Source: Mycobacterium sp. 852002-51163_SCH5372311
Lineage (GTDB): Bacteria > Actinomycetota > Actinomycetes > Mycobacteriales > Mycobacteriaceae
Reading direction: 5' to 3'
Length of the DNA stretch: 64,000 nucleotides
NCBI RefSeq assembly: GCF_001667115.1
Contig: NZ_LZIJ01000197.1
Location: 106,665 to 170,664, forward strand
A model generated the notes under the pieces. That model was not told the origin of the DNA. It saw nothing but the letters and a program-made list of their open reading frames with translations, and did not search any database. Below are positions 27,974-37,375 of the stretch, piece after piece (position 1 is the first letter of the stretch; every line of letters begins with the position of its first letter). Position numbers and translations under genes: made by a program.

Positions 27974-28034
27974 GATCGCGAGCGCGGCGCAGCCGGGCGC
28001 TGGGGGCACCCCCGCGAAGCTGGGGGACGGGTCG
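27974..28034 (+). repeat. 61-bp GC-rich interspersed repeat, copy 1
   Basis: This stretch is identical, in inverted orientation, to 32693-32753. Its core can fold into a hairpin (TGGGGGCACCCCC at 28001-28012) and has a GCTGGGGG direct repeat. Its first 22 bases with left flank (27969-27990) recur at 28050-28071, so the element is partly duplicated here. It lies between the divergent fadD11 and methyltransferase genes and contains no plausible gene. Confidence 0.8.
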
Positions 28035-28049
28035 TCACCCTCAGAACCC

Positions 28050-28071
28050 GTGGCGATCGCGAGCGCGGCGC
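28050..28071 (+). repeat. Partial copy of the interspersed repeat
   Basis: These 22 bases, which begin GTGGCGATCGCGAGCGCGG, repeat 27969-27990 exactly. They end 16 bases before the methyltransferase GTG start, so they may overlap its promoter. Confidence 0.7.
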
Positions 28072-28087
28072 TGCGTAGGTTGAGATC

Positions 28088-28942
28088 GTGGAAGCCAATT
28101 CAGACATCCCCGATATCCAGGTCAGTGAGCTTTCTCCGGTTGAGCAGACGGCGTTGCTCACTCAGTACGCGCGGGCGCTGGACAGCAGGTGGTCCCGGCC
28201 GATCCTCGGCGACAAGCTCGCCGACGAAATCGTCGGCCGGATCGACTTCGACTTCGCCGGCCTCGGCGTCACCGAGAGCGTGGTGTGCCAGTCGGCGCTC
28301 CGCGCCAAGATGCTCGACGAGCGGGTGCGCAGATTCGTCACCGCCCATCCCGACGCCGTCGTCGTCGACCTCGGCGCCGGGCTGGACACCGGCGTGTTCC
28401 GGGTCGACCCGCCCGACACGGTGGACTGGTACAGCGTCGACCTGCCGCGGGTCATCGCGTTGCGCGACGAGGTGATGCCGCGCAGAGACCACGCGCATTC
28501 GGTTGCTGCGTCGGTCGCCGAAAATAGCTGGCCCGACGCCATCCCCGCCGATCGGCCCGCGATGGTGATCGCCGACGGGCTGTTCGCGTTCTTGTCCGAG
28601 GCGGTGATTGTCGGCATCTTCCGTCGTGTCACCGAGTATTTCAGCTCCGGCGAGCTGGCCTTCAACGACTACGGTCGCATCGGCTGGTTCAGCCGCCTTG
28701 CGGTGAAACTTGCCCCGCAACGAATGTTCTCCCAGGTCGGCAGCCAATGGGGGTATGCGGGGTTCAAAGACGCACGGGTGCCCGAGTCGTGGAATCCGCG
28801 GTTACGGCTGTTCGAGGAAGCGAGCCTGGCACACGCTCCCGAGGTGGATCTGTTCCCGGGCTGGATTCGGTTGGCTACCAAGGCATCCGGGAAGTTCAAG
28901 GCCGTGGCACGCAAGGCGCGTATTCTGCGCTACCGGTTCTGA
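28088..28942 (+). CDS. Class I SAM-dependent methyltransferase, leucine carboxyl methyltransferase-like
   Basis: A 284-residue protein from a GTG at 28088. It has the N-terminal YARALDSRWSRPILGDKLA and AKMLDERVRRFVTAHPDAVVVDLGAGLDTG blocks of the LCM/Tcmp (PPM1-like) methyltransferase group, which is expanded in mycobacteria. SAM would bind at VVDLGAGLDTG near residues 95-105, with the acidic WYSVDLPRVIALRD following. The substrate is unknown; known relatives methylate polyketides, sugars or carboxyl groups. It stands alone between fadD11 and dnaE1. Confidence 0.85.
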   Translation: MEANSDIPDIQVSELSPVEQTALLTQYARALDSRWSRPILGDKLADEIVGRIDFDFAGLGVTESVVCQSALRAKMLDERVRRFVTAHPDAVVVDLGAGLDTGVFRVDPPDTVDWYSVDLPRVIALRDEVMPRRDHAHSVAASVAENSWPDAIPADRPAMVIADGLFAFLSEAVIVGIFRRVTEYFSSGELAFNDYGRIGWFSRLAVKLAPQRMFSQVGSQWGYAGFKDARVPESWNPRLRLFEEASLAHAPEVDLFPGWIRLATKASGKFKAVARKARILRYRF

Positions 28943-29065
28943 CCGCGACGAGGTCATCGGAGTCCAGAAAATCCGAGTCTGCGGTCGCGGCACCGAACCT
29001 GCGCCTATGGCTACGGTTTCGCGGATTTCCACGCCCTGAGCGCAGGCTCGGCGGACGAGCGTCGC

Positions 29066-32000
29066 CTAGCCGCCCAGACAGCCCGGACCCAGCAGCTCCT
29101 TGAGGTCGCCCATCAGCGCCGGCGAGGGTGTCACCCGCAGCGACTGATCGAGCTCCAGCGTGGTGATCCGGTCCCCACTGATGAGCCGCAGATGCACCTG
29201 CGACGTACCGGGATGGCGGGCCAGCACCTGCTTGAGGGCGCTCACCTTGTCAAAGGTGCACTGCCGCGTCGGCAGGCTGACCGCCAGCGGCCGGTCCGGT
29301 TGCGCGCTGGAAAAATCGGGCACCACCAGCTCGTTGGCGATCAAGCTGATGCGGTCGTCGCGAATCGCCACCTTGGCGTTGACCAGCACCACCGCGTCGT
29401 CGGCGATCTCGGCGCCGTAATTGGAGTAGGTATGCGGGAAGAACATCACCTCGATGCCGCCGGTGAGATCCTCCAATTGTGCTGATGCCCAGGGCATCCC
29501 GTTCTTGTTGACCCTGCGGTTGACCGACGCCAGGATGCCGCCCACCCGGACCTGGGTGTCGTTGGGGATGTCGCCGTCGAGGATGGCCGGGATGGCGGTG
29601 TCGACCTGAGCGGCCAGCAGGTGGGCCACCTTGTTGAGCGGGTGCCCGGATACGTACAGCCCCAGCATCTCTCGCTCCAGGGCCAGCTTGTGTTTGTCCT
29701 CCCACTCGTCGTCGGGCACCTTGATGGTGAACACCGCGTCGCCGGTGCCGTCCGCGCCGTCGTCCCAGCCGCCGAACAGGTCGAATTGTCCAATCGCTTC
29801 GGCCTTTTTGGTGCCCAGCACCGAGTCCACGGCGTCGGTGTGGACCAGGAAAAGACCTTTGCGCGCATGGCCGAGCGAATCGAAAGCGCCCGCCTTGATC
29901 AATGATTCGGTGACTTTCTTGTTGCACGCCGAGATGTCGATCTTGTTCAGGTAATCCGAGAAATCGGTGAACTTACCCTTGTCGCTGCGGGTCTTGAGCA
30001 ACGAGCCGACCACGTTCGCCCCGACATTGCGCACCGCGCCCAACCCGTAGCGGATGTCTTGCCCCACCGAGGCGAAGTTCAGCCCGGACTCGTTGACGTC
30101 GGGCGGCAACACCGTGATGCCAAGCTTGCGGCAATCGGCCAGATAGACGGCCGCCTTGTCCTTGTCGTCGCCGACCGACGTCAGCAGGCCGGCGATGTAT
30201 TCGGCGGCATAGTTGGCCTTGAGGTAGGCGGTCCAGTAGGACACCAAACCGTAGCCGGCGGCGTGTGACTTGTTGAACGCGTAGTCGGCGAACGGCAAGA
30301 TGGTGTCCCACAACGCTTTGATGGCACCGGCCGAGAATCCGTTGGCCTTCATGCCGTCGGAGAAACCCTCGAACTCCTTCTCCAGCACCTCGCGCTTCTT
30401 CTTGCCCATGGCCTTGCGCAGAATGTCGGCTCGGGCCAGCGAGTAACTGGCGACCTTCTGCGCGATGCGCATGATCTGCTCTTGGTAGACGATGAGGCCG
30501 TACGTCTCGGCCAGGATCTCGCGCAGCGGTTCGGCCAGTTCGGGGTGAATCGGTTTGATGGCCTGCCGGTTGTTCTTGCGGTCGGCGTAGTCGTTGTGGG
30601 CGTTCATGCCCATCGGCCCGGGACGGTACAGCGCGAGCACCGCGACGATGTCCTCGAAGCCGGTCGGTTGCATACGGCGTAGCAGGTCGCGCATCGGCCC
30701 GCCGTCGAGCTGGAACACACCCAGGGTGTCGCCGCGGCCCAGCAGCTCGTAGGTGGCCTTGTCGTCCAGCGGCACCGACTCCAGGTCGAGCTCAATTCCC
30801 CTGTTGGCCTTGATGTTGTCGATCGCGTCGCCGATGATCGTCAGGTTGCGCAGACCCAGGAAGTCCATTTTCAACAGGCCGATGGCCTCGCACGAGGGGT
30901 AATCCCAACCGGTGATGATGGCGCCGTCCTGCGGGCGCTTCCACAGCGGGATGGCCTCGGTCAGCGGCTCGCTGCTCATGATCACCGCGCAGGCATGCAC
31001 GCCGGCGTTGCGGATCAGACCCTCCAGGCCACGTGCCGTCTGGTAGATGGTGCGCACGTCCGGATCGGTTTCGATCAGGGTGCGGACCTCGGCGGCCTCC
31101 TTGTACCGCTCATGGGCCGGATCGGTGATACCAGACAGCGGAATGTCTTTGGCCATGATCGGCGGCGGCAACGCCTTGGTGATCCGGTCGGCGATCGCGA
31201 AACCGGGCTGGCCGTAGTGGATGCGCGCCGAATCCTTCAGGGCCGCTTTGGTTTTGATGGTACCGAAGGTGATGACCTGCGCGACCCGGTCGTGGCCCCA
31301 CTTGTCGGCGGCGTAGCGCACCATCTCGCCGCGGCGACGGTCGTCGAAGTCGATGTCGATGTCGGGCATCGACGTGCGTTCGGGGTTGAGGAACCGCTCG
31401 AACAGCAACCCGTGCGGTATCGGGTCGATGTCGGTGATGCCGAGGGCGTAGGCGACGAGCGAGCCGGCGGCCGAACCGCGGCCGGGCCCGACGCGGATGC
31501 CGACGGAGCGGGCGTAATTGATGAGGTCGGCGACGATCAGGAAGTAGGACGGGAAGCCCTTGGCGCAGATGACGTCGATCTCGTACGCCGCGCGGGTGAG
31601 ATAGCTCTCCGGCGGACCGCCCGGGAAACGCCGGTTCAGCCCGGCGTCGACCTCGTGACGCAGCCAGGACGCCTGGTCGTGGCCGTCGGGCACCGGGAAC
31701 ACCGGCATCCGGTCGCGGGGCGCCCACACGTCGGCGTAGGACTGCACCCGCTCGGCGATCAGCAACGTCGAGTCGCAGGCGCCGGGCACCTCGTCGTCCC
31801 ACAGCCGACGCATCTCGTCGGCCGACTTGAGGTAGTAGCCGTCACCGTCGAACTTGAACCGGTTGGGATCCGACAGCGTCTTGCCGGTCTGCACACACAG
31901 CAGTGCCTCGTGGTTGTGCGCCGCGTCGCGGGTGACGTAGTGACAGTCGTTGGTGGCCAGCGGCGGGATGTTCAGTGTGCGGCCGATTTCCAGCAATCCG

Positions 32001-32620
32001 TCCCGGACCCGCTGTTCGATCGAAAGCCCGTGATCCATCAGCTCGAGGAAGTAGTTCTCCGGGCCGACGATCTCGCGCCACTTGGCGGCGGCCTCCAGCG
32101 CCTCGCGGCGCTGGCCGAGCCGAAGCCGGGTCTGCACCTCCCCCGACGGGCAGCCGGTGGTGATGATGATGCCGTCGGCGTGCTCGGCGATCAGCTCGGC
32201 ATCCATCCGCGACCACTTGCTCAGCTGGCCCTCGAAGGAGGCCAGTGAGGACAGCTTGAACAGGTTGCGCAGACCGGCGGCGTTCTCGGCCATCATCGTC
32301 AGGTGTGTGTAGGCGCCGCTGCCGGAGACGTCGTCGGCCTTCTGATTGGGATCACCCCACGAGACACGCCGGGTATCAAAGCGTGACGCCGGCGCGACAT
32401 ACGCCTCCACGCCGATGATCGGCTTGATCCCAACTTTTGTGGCAGCGGTGTAGAACTCGCTGGCGCCGAACATGTTTCCGTGATCGGTCATGCCGATCGC
32501 GGGCATCCGCAGCCGCTCCACCTCGGCAAGCATCGGGGTGATCTTCGCCGCACCGTCCAGCATCGAGTACTCGGTGTGGTTGTGCAGGTGCACGAAGGAC
32601 CGCGAAGATGAAACGCTCAT
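29066..32620 (-). CDS. dnaE1: Replicative DNA polymerase III alpha subunit DnaE1
   Basis: A 1184-residue replicative polymerase. Residues 1-290 are the PHP domain (FVHLHNHTEYSMLDG and GMTDHGNMFG), which gives 3'-5' proofreading in mycobacterial DnaE1. The palm has DIDIDFDDRRRGEMVRY with catalytic Asp residues near 415-420 and GPGRGSAAGSLVAY upstream. The fingers follow (YQEQIMRIAQKVASYS), then a helix-hairpin-helix region, and an OB fold near 1030-1110 (VRVGGILASVNRRVNKNG). TAGACT at 32635-32630 lies nine bases before the ATG, so the mRNA leader may be only a few bases. Length and position match Rv1547. Confidence 0.97.
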   Translation of the reverse strand: MSVSSSRSFVHLHNHTEYSMLDGAAKITPMLAEVERLRMPAIGMTDHGNMFGASEFYTAATKVGIKPIIGVEAYVAPASRFDTRRVSWGDPNQKADDVSGSGAYTHLTMMAENAAGLRNLFKLSSLASFEGQLSKWSRMDAELIAEHADGIIITTGCPSGEVQTRLRLGQRREALEAAAKWREIVGPENYFLELMDHGLSIEQRVRDGLLEIGRTLNIPPLATNDCHYVTRDAAHNHEALLCVQTGKTLSDPNRFKFDGDGYYLKSADEMRRLWDDEVPGACDSTLLIAERVQSYADVWAPRDRMPVFPVPDGHDQASWLRHEVDAGLNRRFPGGPPESYLTRAAYEIDVICAKGFPSYFLIVADLINYARSVGIRVGPGRGSAAGSLVAYALGITDIDPIPHGLLFERFLNPERTSMPDIDIDFDDRRRGEMVRYAADKWGHDRVAQVITFGTIKTKAALKDSARIHYGQPGFAIADRITKALPPPIMAKDIPLSGITDPAHERYKEAAEVRTLIETDPDVRTIYQTARGLEGLIRNAGVHACAVIMSSEPLTEAIPLWKRPQDGAIITGWDYPSCEAIGLLKMDFLGLRNLTIIGDAIDNIKANRGIELDLESVPLDDKATYELLGRGDTLGVFQLDGGPMRDLLRRMQPTGFEDIVAVLALYRPGPMGMNAHNDYADRKNNRQAIKPIHPELAEPLREILAETYGLIVYQEQIMRIAQKVASYSLARADILRKAMGKKKREVLEKEFEGFSDGMKANGFSAGAIKALWDTILPFADYAFNKSHAAGYGLVSYWTAYLKANYAAEYIAGLLTSVGDDKDKAAVYLADCRKLGITVLPPDVNESGLNFASVGQDIRYGLGAVRNVGANVVGSLLKTRSDKGKFTDFSDYLNKIDISACNKKVTESLIKAGAFDSLGHARKGLFLVHTDAVDSVLGTKKAEAIGQFDLFGGWDDGADGTGDAVFTIKVPDDEWEDKHKLALEREMLGLYVSGHPLNKVAHLLAAQVDTAIPAILDGDIPNDTQVRVGGILASVNRRVNKNGMPWASAQLEDLTGGIEVMFFPHTYSNYGAEIADDAVVLVNAKVAIRDDRISLIANELVVPDFSSAQPDRPLAVSLPTRQCTFDKVSALKQVLARHPGTSQVHLRLISGDRITTLELDQSLRVTPSPALMGDLKELLGPGCLGG

Positions 32621-32692
32621 AGGGACGCCAGTCTATGACCGAGCACCGACGCTTTCCCGGCGTGTCGCGGAGTGTGTCTTGAATGATCGTGG

Positions 32693-32753
32693 CGACCCGT
32701 CCCCCAGCTTCGCGGGGGTGCCCCCAGCGCCCGGCTGCGCCGCGCTCGCGATC
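32693..32753 (-). repeat. 61-bp GC-rich interspersed repeat, copy 2 (inverted)
   Basis: Exact reverse complement of 27974-28034, about 4.7 kb away. It fills most of the gap between the SRPBCC gene and dnaE1. With copy 1 it brackets the methyltransferase-dnaE1 segment in inverted orientation, so recombination between copies could invert that segment. Confidence 0.8.
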
Positions 32754-32767
32754 ACCACTGAGCGCGT

Positions 32768-33199
32768 TTATCCGTAGAGCTCGACGAAGTTCTTCAGCGA
32801 CTTCTGCACGTCGCCTTTGGCGGCGCGGGCCGCCGCCGAACCCACCGGGCCGAACAACGGGCGCCCGCCCAGCTCGAGTCGCAGGCCGAGGGTGGACCCG
32901 TCGTCGGTGGGCTGCACGGTGAGCCGGACGCCGTACTTCGTTCCGCCCTTGCCGTCTCCTGACATCGCGACCTCATGCGGGGGGTCCCACTTGGTCACCG
33001 TCCAGGTCACGCGGTTGCGCAAGCCTTTGGAACGTGCCACGCCCACGACCTGTGTTCCTTCGGTGATCTCGTCGGGCAGTTCGCTGCGCCAGCCCTCGTG
33101 CATGACGAGCCACTCGCCCAGGTCCGACAGGTCGGCAACGTGGTCCCACATCTCCTGGGGGCTCATCGGCATGTCGGCGCTCAACTCAACGGAAGCCAT
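32768..33199 (-). CDS. SRPBCC (START/polyketide-cyclase fold) protein, Rv1546-like
   Basis: A 143-residue protein. It begins ASVELSADMPMSPQEMWDHVADLSDLGEW, a typical SRPBCC start, followed by a series of beta strands (VTWTVTKWDPPHEVAM and STLGLRLEL) and a long C-terminal helix (AAARAAKGDVQKSLKNFVEL). Such proteins enclose a hydrophobic ligand, often a lipid or polyketide. Its start overlaps the end of the MMPL transporter gene by 14 bases, which suggests that a ligand-binding protein and a lipid transporter are made together. The ligand is unknown. Confidence 0.83.
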   Translation of the reverse strand: MASVELSADMPMSPQEMWDHVADLSDLGEWLVMHEGWRSELPDEITEGTQVVGVARSKGLRNRVTWTVTKWDPPHEVAMSGDGKGGTKYGVRLTVQPTDDGSTLGLRLELGGRPLFGPVGSAAARAAKGDVQKSLKNFVELYG

Positions 33200-35432
33200 C
33201 CGGCGAGCCTAACGCGGCTTCCCCCTCCTCGACGCCGATGCGTTCGTGCAGCCTGGCCAGCGCGGCGGGGGCCCACCAGTTCGCCCGGCCCATCAAGCGC
33301 ATGAACGCCGGCAGCAGCAGCATGCGCACCAGCGTGGCGTCCACCACCACGGCCAGCGTGAGCCCGAGGCCGAACATTCTCATGAACGACACCCGCGCGG
33401 CTATCAGCGCGGCGAACGAGATCGCCATCAGCAGCGCAGCGGCGGTCACCACCCGGCCGGAGCGGGCCAGTCCGAGTGCGACGGCCTCGTCGTTGGCAGC
33501 CGGGGTCCGGTCGGAGGCCAGCCAATGCTCGCGGATCCGGGACACCAGGAAAACCTCGTAATCCATCGACAGGCCGAACGCGATGCAGAACAACAGCACC
33601 GGCATGTGGATCATCAGGGTGCCGTTGGCGGTGGTGCCCAGTGCGCCGAGGTGACCGTCCTGGAAAATCCACACCAGCGCGCCGAAGGCGGCGGTCAGCG
33701 ATAAGACGTTGAGCACCAACGCTTTCAGCGGCAGCACCACGCTCCCGGTCAGCAAAAACAGCAACGCGAACGTGATGACCGCGATGATGGACAGGACAAG
33801 CGGCAGCCGGCTCGTCACCGCCTGAGCGCTGTCGCGGTTGATCTGTGCGCGGCCGGTGAGTTGCACGTCTCGGCCGCCCGGACCGGCGACCGCCCGCAGA
33901 CGATCGAGCTGCCTTTCGGAGGCGGTGGAGAACAGCCGGGCCGCGCTGGCCACGGTCAGGTACGCGGCGCCGTCTTTGACGTCGGTGGCCGCCGACGGCG
34001 GACCGGCCGGCGACCCGTTCCTGAAGGTTCCCCCGGGTGCCGACACCGAGACGACGTCGGGTACCTGTGAGAGCTGGACGGCATAGCGCTCGATCTCGCC
34101 GGACGCCAAACCGGTGGCATCGGGGATCACGACGGTCACGTCGGTCTCCATGTCGGTCGCGAAATCGGAGCGCAGCTGGTCGCCCACCTGCCGCGCCGAC
34201 GCCGACGCCGGCAGCACGCGCTCGTCGGAGAAGCCCCAATTCGCACCCAGGAAAGGGGCGCCCAACACCAGCAGCACCGCAATAACCGCCGACCCGATCG
34301 GAATCGGCTGTCGCATAACGAGCTTCGTCGAACGGTAGAGGAAACTCTCTTCGATCGGGTGGGGCGCCGGCTCGGGGCGGCCGAGTATCCGGCGTATCAG
34401 CCGGCGCACGTTGAGCGAGTCGAGCCGGTCGCCGAGCAGCACGATCACGGCGGGGGTGATCAACACCGCGGCGACGGCCGCCAGCGCGACCACCGCGACG
34501 CCCGCATAGGCGAACGACTTCAGGAAGTACATCGGGAACATCACCATGGTGACCATCGACAGTGCGACGGTCGTCGCCGAGAACAGCACGGTTCGACCGG
34601 CCGTGCACATGGTGCGGGCCAGCGCAACGTCGCGCTCATTGCCTTCGGCGAGCTCGTCGCGATATCGGCTGATGATCAACAGCGTGTAGTCGATGGCCAG
34701 GGCCAGGCCCAAGGCCACGGTGAGGTTGAGCGCGAAGATCGAGACGTCGGTGGCGAGCGCGATCGCCCGCAACATCGCCAGCGTGCAAACGATCGCGAAG
34801 CCACCCACCGCCATTGGCATCGCGGCGGCGAGGATGCCGCCGAACACCCACACCAGCACGACGAAACTCAGCGGAAACGCGATGGATTCCATTACCAGTA
34901 GGTCTTTTTCGCTTTGCTTGTTGATCTGGGCGTACGTCAGGGCCTCGCCACCGGCCTTGACCGTGATGCCGTCGCGATTGTGCACCAGTTTTTTCGCCAG
35001 CGCCGCGGCATTTTTCTGGGCGCCGGTCTCGCCACCGCGAATACCGGCGATGATCAGTCCGGTCTTGCCGTCCTTGCTGGTCAGGCTCGCCGCCGCCGGC
35101 GGCGGAAGGGTCCATGCCGAAGTCACCCGGGCAACGTCGTGCGACGCTTTGAGCTGCGCGACGAGATCGGTGGCCACGGCCCGGGCGGCTGGGCTTTGCG
35201 CACCGGCCTCGGAGGTCAGCGAGACAATCAGCTCTTGGTCGCCGTTGTCGAACTTGTCGGCGAGTATCCGCTGAGCCCGCGAAGACTGCGAGGACGGATC
35301 CTTGTAGCCGCCCGCCGACAAGACATCGATTGCGGAGAAGCCGAAAACTCCGGCGCCGACCATGATCAGAAAAGCCACGGCGATGATCCTGCGTGGCGCG
35401 GCGATGGCGAGCCGGGCAACTCCGCGCAGCAC
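33186..35432 (-). CDS. MMPL-family RND transporter
   Basis: A 748-residue membrane transporter with the usual duplicated layout: membrane helix near 15-33, extracytoplasmic domain to about 175, five or six helices to about 370, a second extracytoplasmic domain to about 520, and a second helix group to about 715. NLTVALGLALAIDYTLLIISRYRDEL in the first half and AFGLSMDYEVFLVSRIREH in the second hold the paired Asp-Tyr residues of the proton-relay region. MMPL proteins export envelope lipids or siderophores. The cargo is unknown. M. tuberculosis has only a short ORF (Rv1545) here, so this gene was either lost there or gained in this lineage. Confidence 0.88.
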   Translation of the reverse strand: MLRGVARLAIAAPRRIIAVAFLIMVGAGVFGFSAIDVLSAGGYKDPSSQSSRAQRILADKFDNGDQELIVSLTSEAGAQSPAARAVATDLVAQLKASHDVARVTSAWTLPPPAAASLTSKDGKTGLIIAGIRGGETGAQKNAAALAKKLVHNRDGITVKAGGEALTYAQINKQSEKDLLVMESIAFPLSFVVLVWVFGGILAAAMPMAVGGFAIVCTLAMLRAIALATDVSIFALNLTVALGLALAIDYTLLIISRYRDELAEGNERDVALARTMCTAGRTVLFSATTVALSMVTMVMFPMYFLKSFAYAGVAVVALAAVAAVLITPAVIVLLGDRLDSLNVRRLIRRILGRPEPAPHPIEESFLYRSTKLVMRQPIPIGSAVIAVLLVLGAPFLGANWGFSDERVLPASASARQVGDQLRSDFATDMETDVTVVIPDATGLASGEIERYAVQLSQVPDVVSVSAPGGTFRNGSPAGPPSAATDVKDGAAYLTVASAARLFSTASERQLDRLRAVAGPGGRDVQLTGRAQINRDSAQAVTSRLPLVLSIIAVITFALLFLLTGSVVLPLKALVLNVLSLTAAFGALVWIFQDGHLGALGTTANGTLMIHMPVLLFCIAFGLSMDYEVFLVSRIREHWLASDRTPAANDEAVALGLARSGRVVTAAALLMAISFAALIAARVSFMRMFGLGLTLAVVVDATLVRMLLLPAFMRLMGRANWWAPAALARLHERIGVEEGEAALGSPDGFR

Positions 35433-35480
35433 CTGGTCGCCTCCTCAGTTGTCGACCGGGCCGGCCGCGCGTATCAGCGA

Positions 35481-35498
35481 GCGAGCGTAGACGCTCGC
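35481..35498. terminator. Hairpin between SDR and MMPL genes
   Basis: GCGAGCG (35481-35487) and CGCTCGC (35492-35498) form a perfect seven-base stem with the loop TAGA, three bases past the stop of the SDR gene on the minus strand. There is no T-tract. It could attenuate transcription from the SDR genes into the MMPL gene. Confidence 0.45.
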
Positions 35499-35501
35499 CA
35501 C

Positions 35502-36305
35502 CTAGCGGCCCTGTCCCCCACGCAATTGGTTCCCGATCCGGATCGCGGGCAGCAGCAGGGTGCGTGGCACATACCTGCCGCCGGCGCTGACGAACTTGGG
35601 CACCACGCCCGGCACCACGCTGCGCCGGCCGGCGAGCATACCCGAAATCGCGGCTTCGGCCACGTCGTGCGGCGACACCTGGGCAAGCGGAATGCTGAAC
35701 CGTTCCGCATTGGCGATCTCGGCCCATTCCGTGGGCACCGGGCCCGGGCACAGGGACGTGACCGACACGCCGGTACCGTGCAGCTCCTCATGAATCGCTT
35801 CCGAAAGTGTCTGCACAAACGCCTTGGTGGCCGAATACACCGCCATGTAGGGGAGTGGCTGGAAACCGGCGATCGAGGCGATGTTCATCACCGCACCCGC
35901 CCCGCGCTTGACCATGCCGGGCAGCGCCGCGTGCGTCAGCTCCATCAACACCAGCGCGTTGAGGGTGACTTCGTCGCTCTCGCGTTCGATTGGCAGCTCG
36001 TAAAAGACCCCACTGGTGCCGAAACCCGCACTGTTGCACAGTCCGGCGATCGGTTCGTTGCGCAGCCGGGTGGCCAACTTCCCGCGGCCTTCCGGGTCAC
36101 TGAGGTCGAGCGGCATCACCTCGACGCCGACCGAGTATTCCTTGCCGACTTCGTTGGCCAGTTCGTCGAGACGCTCGCGGCGGCGCGCGACCAGCAGTAG
36201 GGGAAACCCGCGGCGGGCCAGGCCCCGGGCCAATTCGGAACCGATGCCCGAAGAAGCACCGGTGATGACGACGGTTGTCTGGCTGTTCGGTTTCGGAAGG
36301 CTCAT
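35502..36305 (-). CDS. Short-chain dehydrogenase/reductase, Rv1544-like
   Basis: A 267-residue classical SDR. The NAD(P) loop is VVITGASSGIGSELA near residues 12-26, followed by VARRRERLDEL. NNAG is replaced by CNSAGFGT. The catalytic Ser and the Y-x3-K pair are in NIASIAGFQPLPYMAVYSATKAF near 140-162. It is usually annotated as a ketoacyl reductase. The start is four bases after the stop of the second SDR gene, so the two form an operon that may process fatty acyl chains together. The true substrate is not known. Confidence 0.9.
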   Translation of the reverse strand: MSLPKPNSQTTVVITGASSGIGSELARGLARRGFPLLLVARRRERLDELANEVGKEYSVGVEVMPLDLSDPEGRGKLATRLRNEPIAGLCNSAGFGTSGVFYELPIERESDEVTLNALVLMELTHAALPGMVKRGAGAVMNIASIAGFQPLPYMAVYSATKAFVQTLSEAIHEELHGTGVSVTSLCPGPVPTEWAEIANAERFSIPLAQVSPHDVAEAAISGMLAGRRSVVPGVVPKFVSAGGRYVPRTLLLPAIRIGNQLRGGQGR

Positions 36306-36309
36306 GGCG

Positions 36310-37326
36310 TCACCAATGTATTCCTCGGGTCGCTTGCACGAATGTTTGGCTGCGTTTGTCGAAATCTGATGTGTCGGTGGCGGATTCGGCTCCTTTAGCT
36401 GCGGCGGAGTCCTGAAACATGCTGAACGCGCGGTTGCGTACCCGGTCCATCACCGCCGGGTTGACCGCGTCGGCCAGGGCAGCGAATTGCCCGAACGGCG
36501 AACTGGCGCGCCGTGGCCGGTGCACGATCGCGTCGGCGATCACGCCCGCGGCCTGATCCGGCGTCAGAGTCGGGAACTTGTCGTACATCGTGGTAGGGCT
36601 GATCATCGGCGTCCGGACCAATGCCATGTGCACGGTGGTGAATCGGACGTTTTCGTTCACGGTTTCGGCTTGCAGCGCGTCGCACAGACTGTCCAGCGCG
36701 GCCTTGCTGGCGATGTAGGCGCCGAAGCGCGGCGCGCGGGTCTGCACACCCACCGACGAGACGTTGATGATGTGCCCGAAGCCACGTTCGCGCATGCCCG
36801 GGATGAACTTCAGGATGAGCTGGACCGCACCGAGGTAGTTGAGCTGAATTGTCCTCTGGTAGTCGTGAATTCGATCGTAGGACAACTCCAGTGAACGCCG
36901 GATCGATCGGCCCGCATTGTTGATCAGGATGTCGACACCGCCGAGGTCGGCGAGCACCTTGTCGGCCATGTCCGCGATCGCGTCCATGTCGGTCAGGTCG
37001 CATGAATAAAAGTGAGCCGCCCCGCCGTCGTCGCGGATTTCCTCGGCGACCCTTTCGAGGTTCTCCAGAGTGCGCGCGACCAGCACCACCGTCCCACCGG
37101 CTTCCGCGATCTTCTTCGCGGCGGCCTCCCCGATGCCCGACGACCCACCCGTGATCAAAACGGTCTTGCCTTCGACCGCATCGCTGAGCTTGCGACCCTG
37201 CACCGCGTCGAGCAAATTCCTCAGATAGAAGGGTCGATACCGCCCGGCCGAGTTCGGCGTGTTGACGATGTTGGACATCGTCGCGAACGGCTTCTCGACC
37301 AGGTTCGCTAGATCACCGAGATTCAT
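36310..37326 (-). CDS. SDR-type fatty acyl-CoA reductase, Rv1543-like
   Basis: A 338-residue SDR with an N-terminal extension of about 45 residues. The cofactor loop is VLITGGSSGIGEAAAKKI near 55-72, NNAGRSIRRS is intact, and the catalytic Ser and Tyr-Lys are in NVSSVGVQTRAPRFGAYIASKAAL near 185-210. Rv1543 and its relatives are described as fatty acyl-CoA reductases that supply fatty alcohol for wax esters. The C-terminal 60 residues, after the SDR fold, match that group in length. AGGAG lies about nine bases before the ATG. The divergent promoter to glbN holds two inverted repeats. Confidence 0.88.
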   Translation of the reverse strand: MNLGDLANLVEKPFATMSNIVNTPNSAGRYRPFYLRNLLDAVQGRKLSDAVEGKTVLITGGSSGIGEAAAKKIAEAGGTVVLVARTLENLERVAEEIRDDGGAAHFYSCDLTDMDAIADMADKVLADLGGVDILINNAGRSIRRSLELSYDRIHDYQRTIQLNYLGAVQLILKFIPGMRERGFGHIINVSSVGVQTRAPRFGAYIASKAALDSLCDALQAETVNENVRFTTVHMALVRTPMISPTTMYDKFPTLTPDQAAGVIADAIVHRPRRASSPFGQFAALADAVNPAVMDRVRNRAFSMFQDSAAAKGAESATDTSDFDKRSQTFVQATRGIHW

Positions 37327-37375
37327 CGGCTGTCGCTCCTGACGGTGTCGCCCCTGTGGGGCGGATAGGGCCGTG

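Noticed and set aside
27902..28009. N-terminal extension of FadD11
   Set aside because: The extension is translated from the interspersed repeat; the AAGGAG before ATG 27901 marks the real start.
30995..32248. Plus-strand open frame antisense to dnaE1 (417 codons)
   Set aside because: Shadow of the PHP and palm region of DnaE1.
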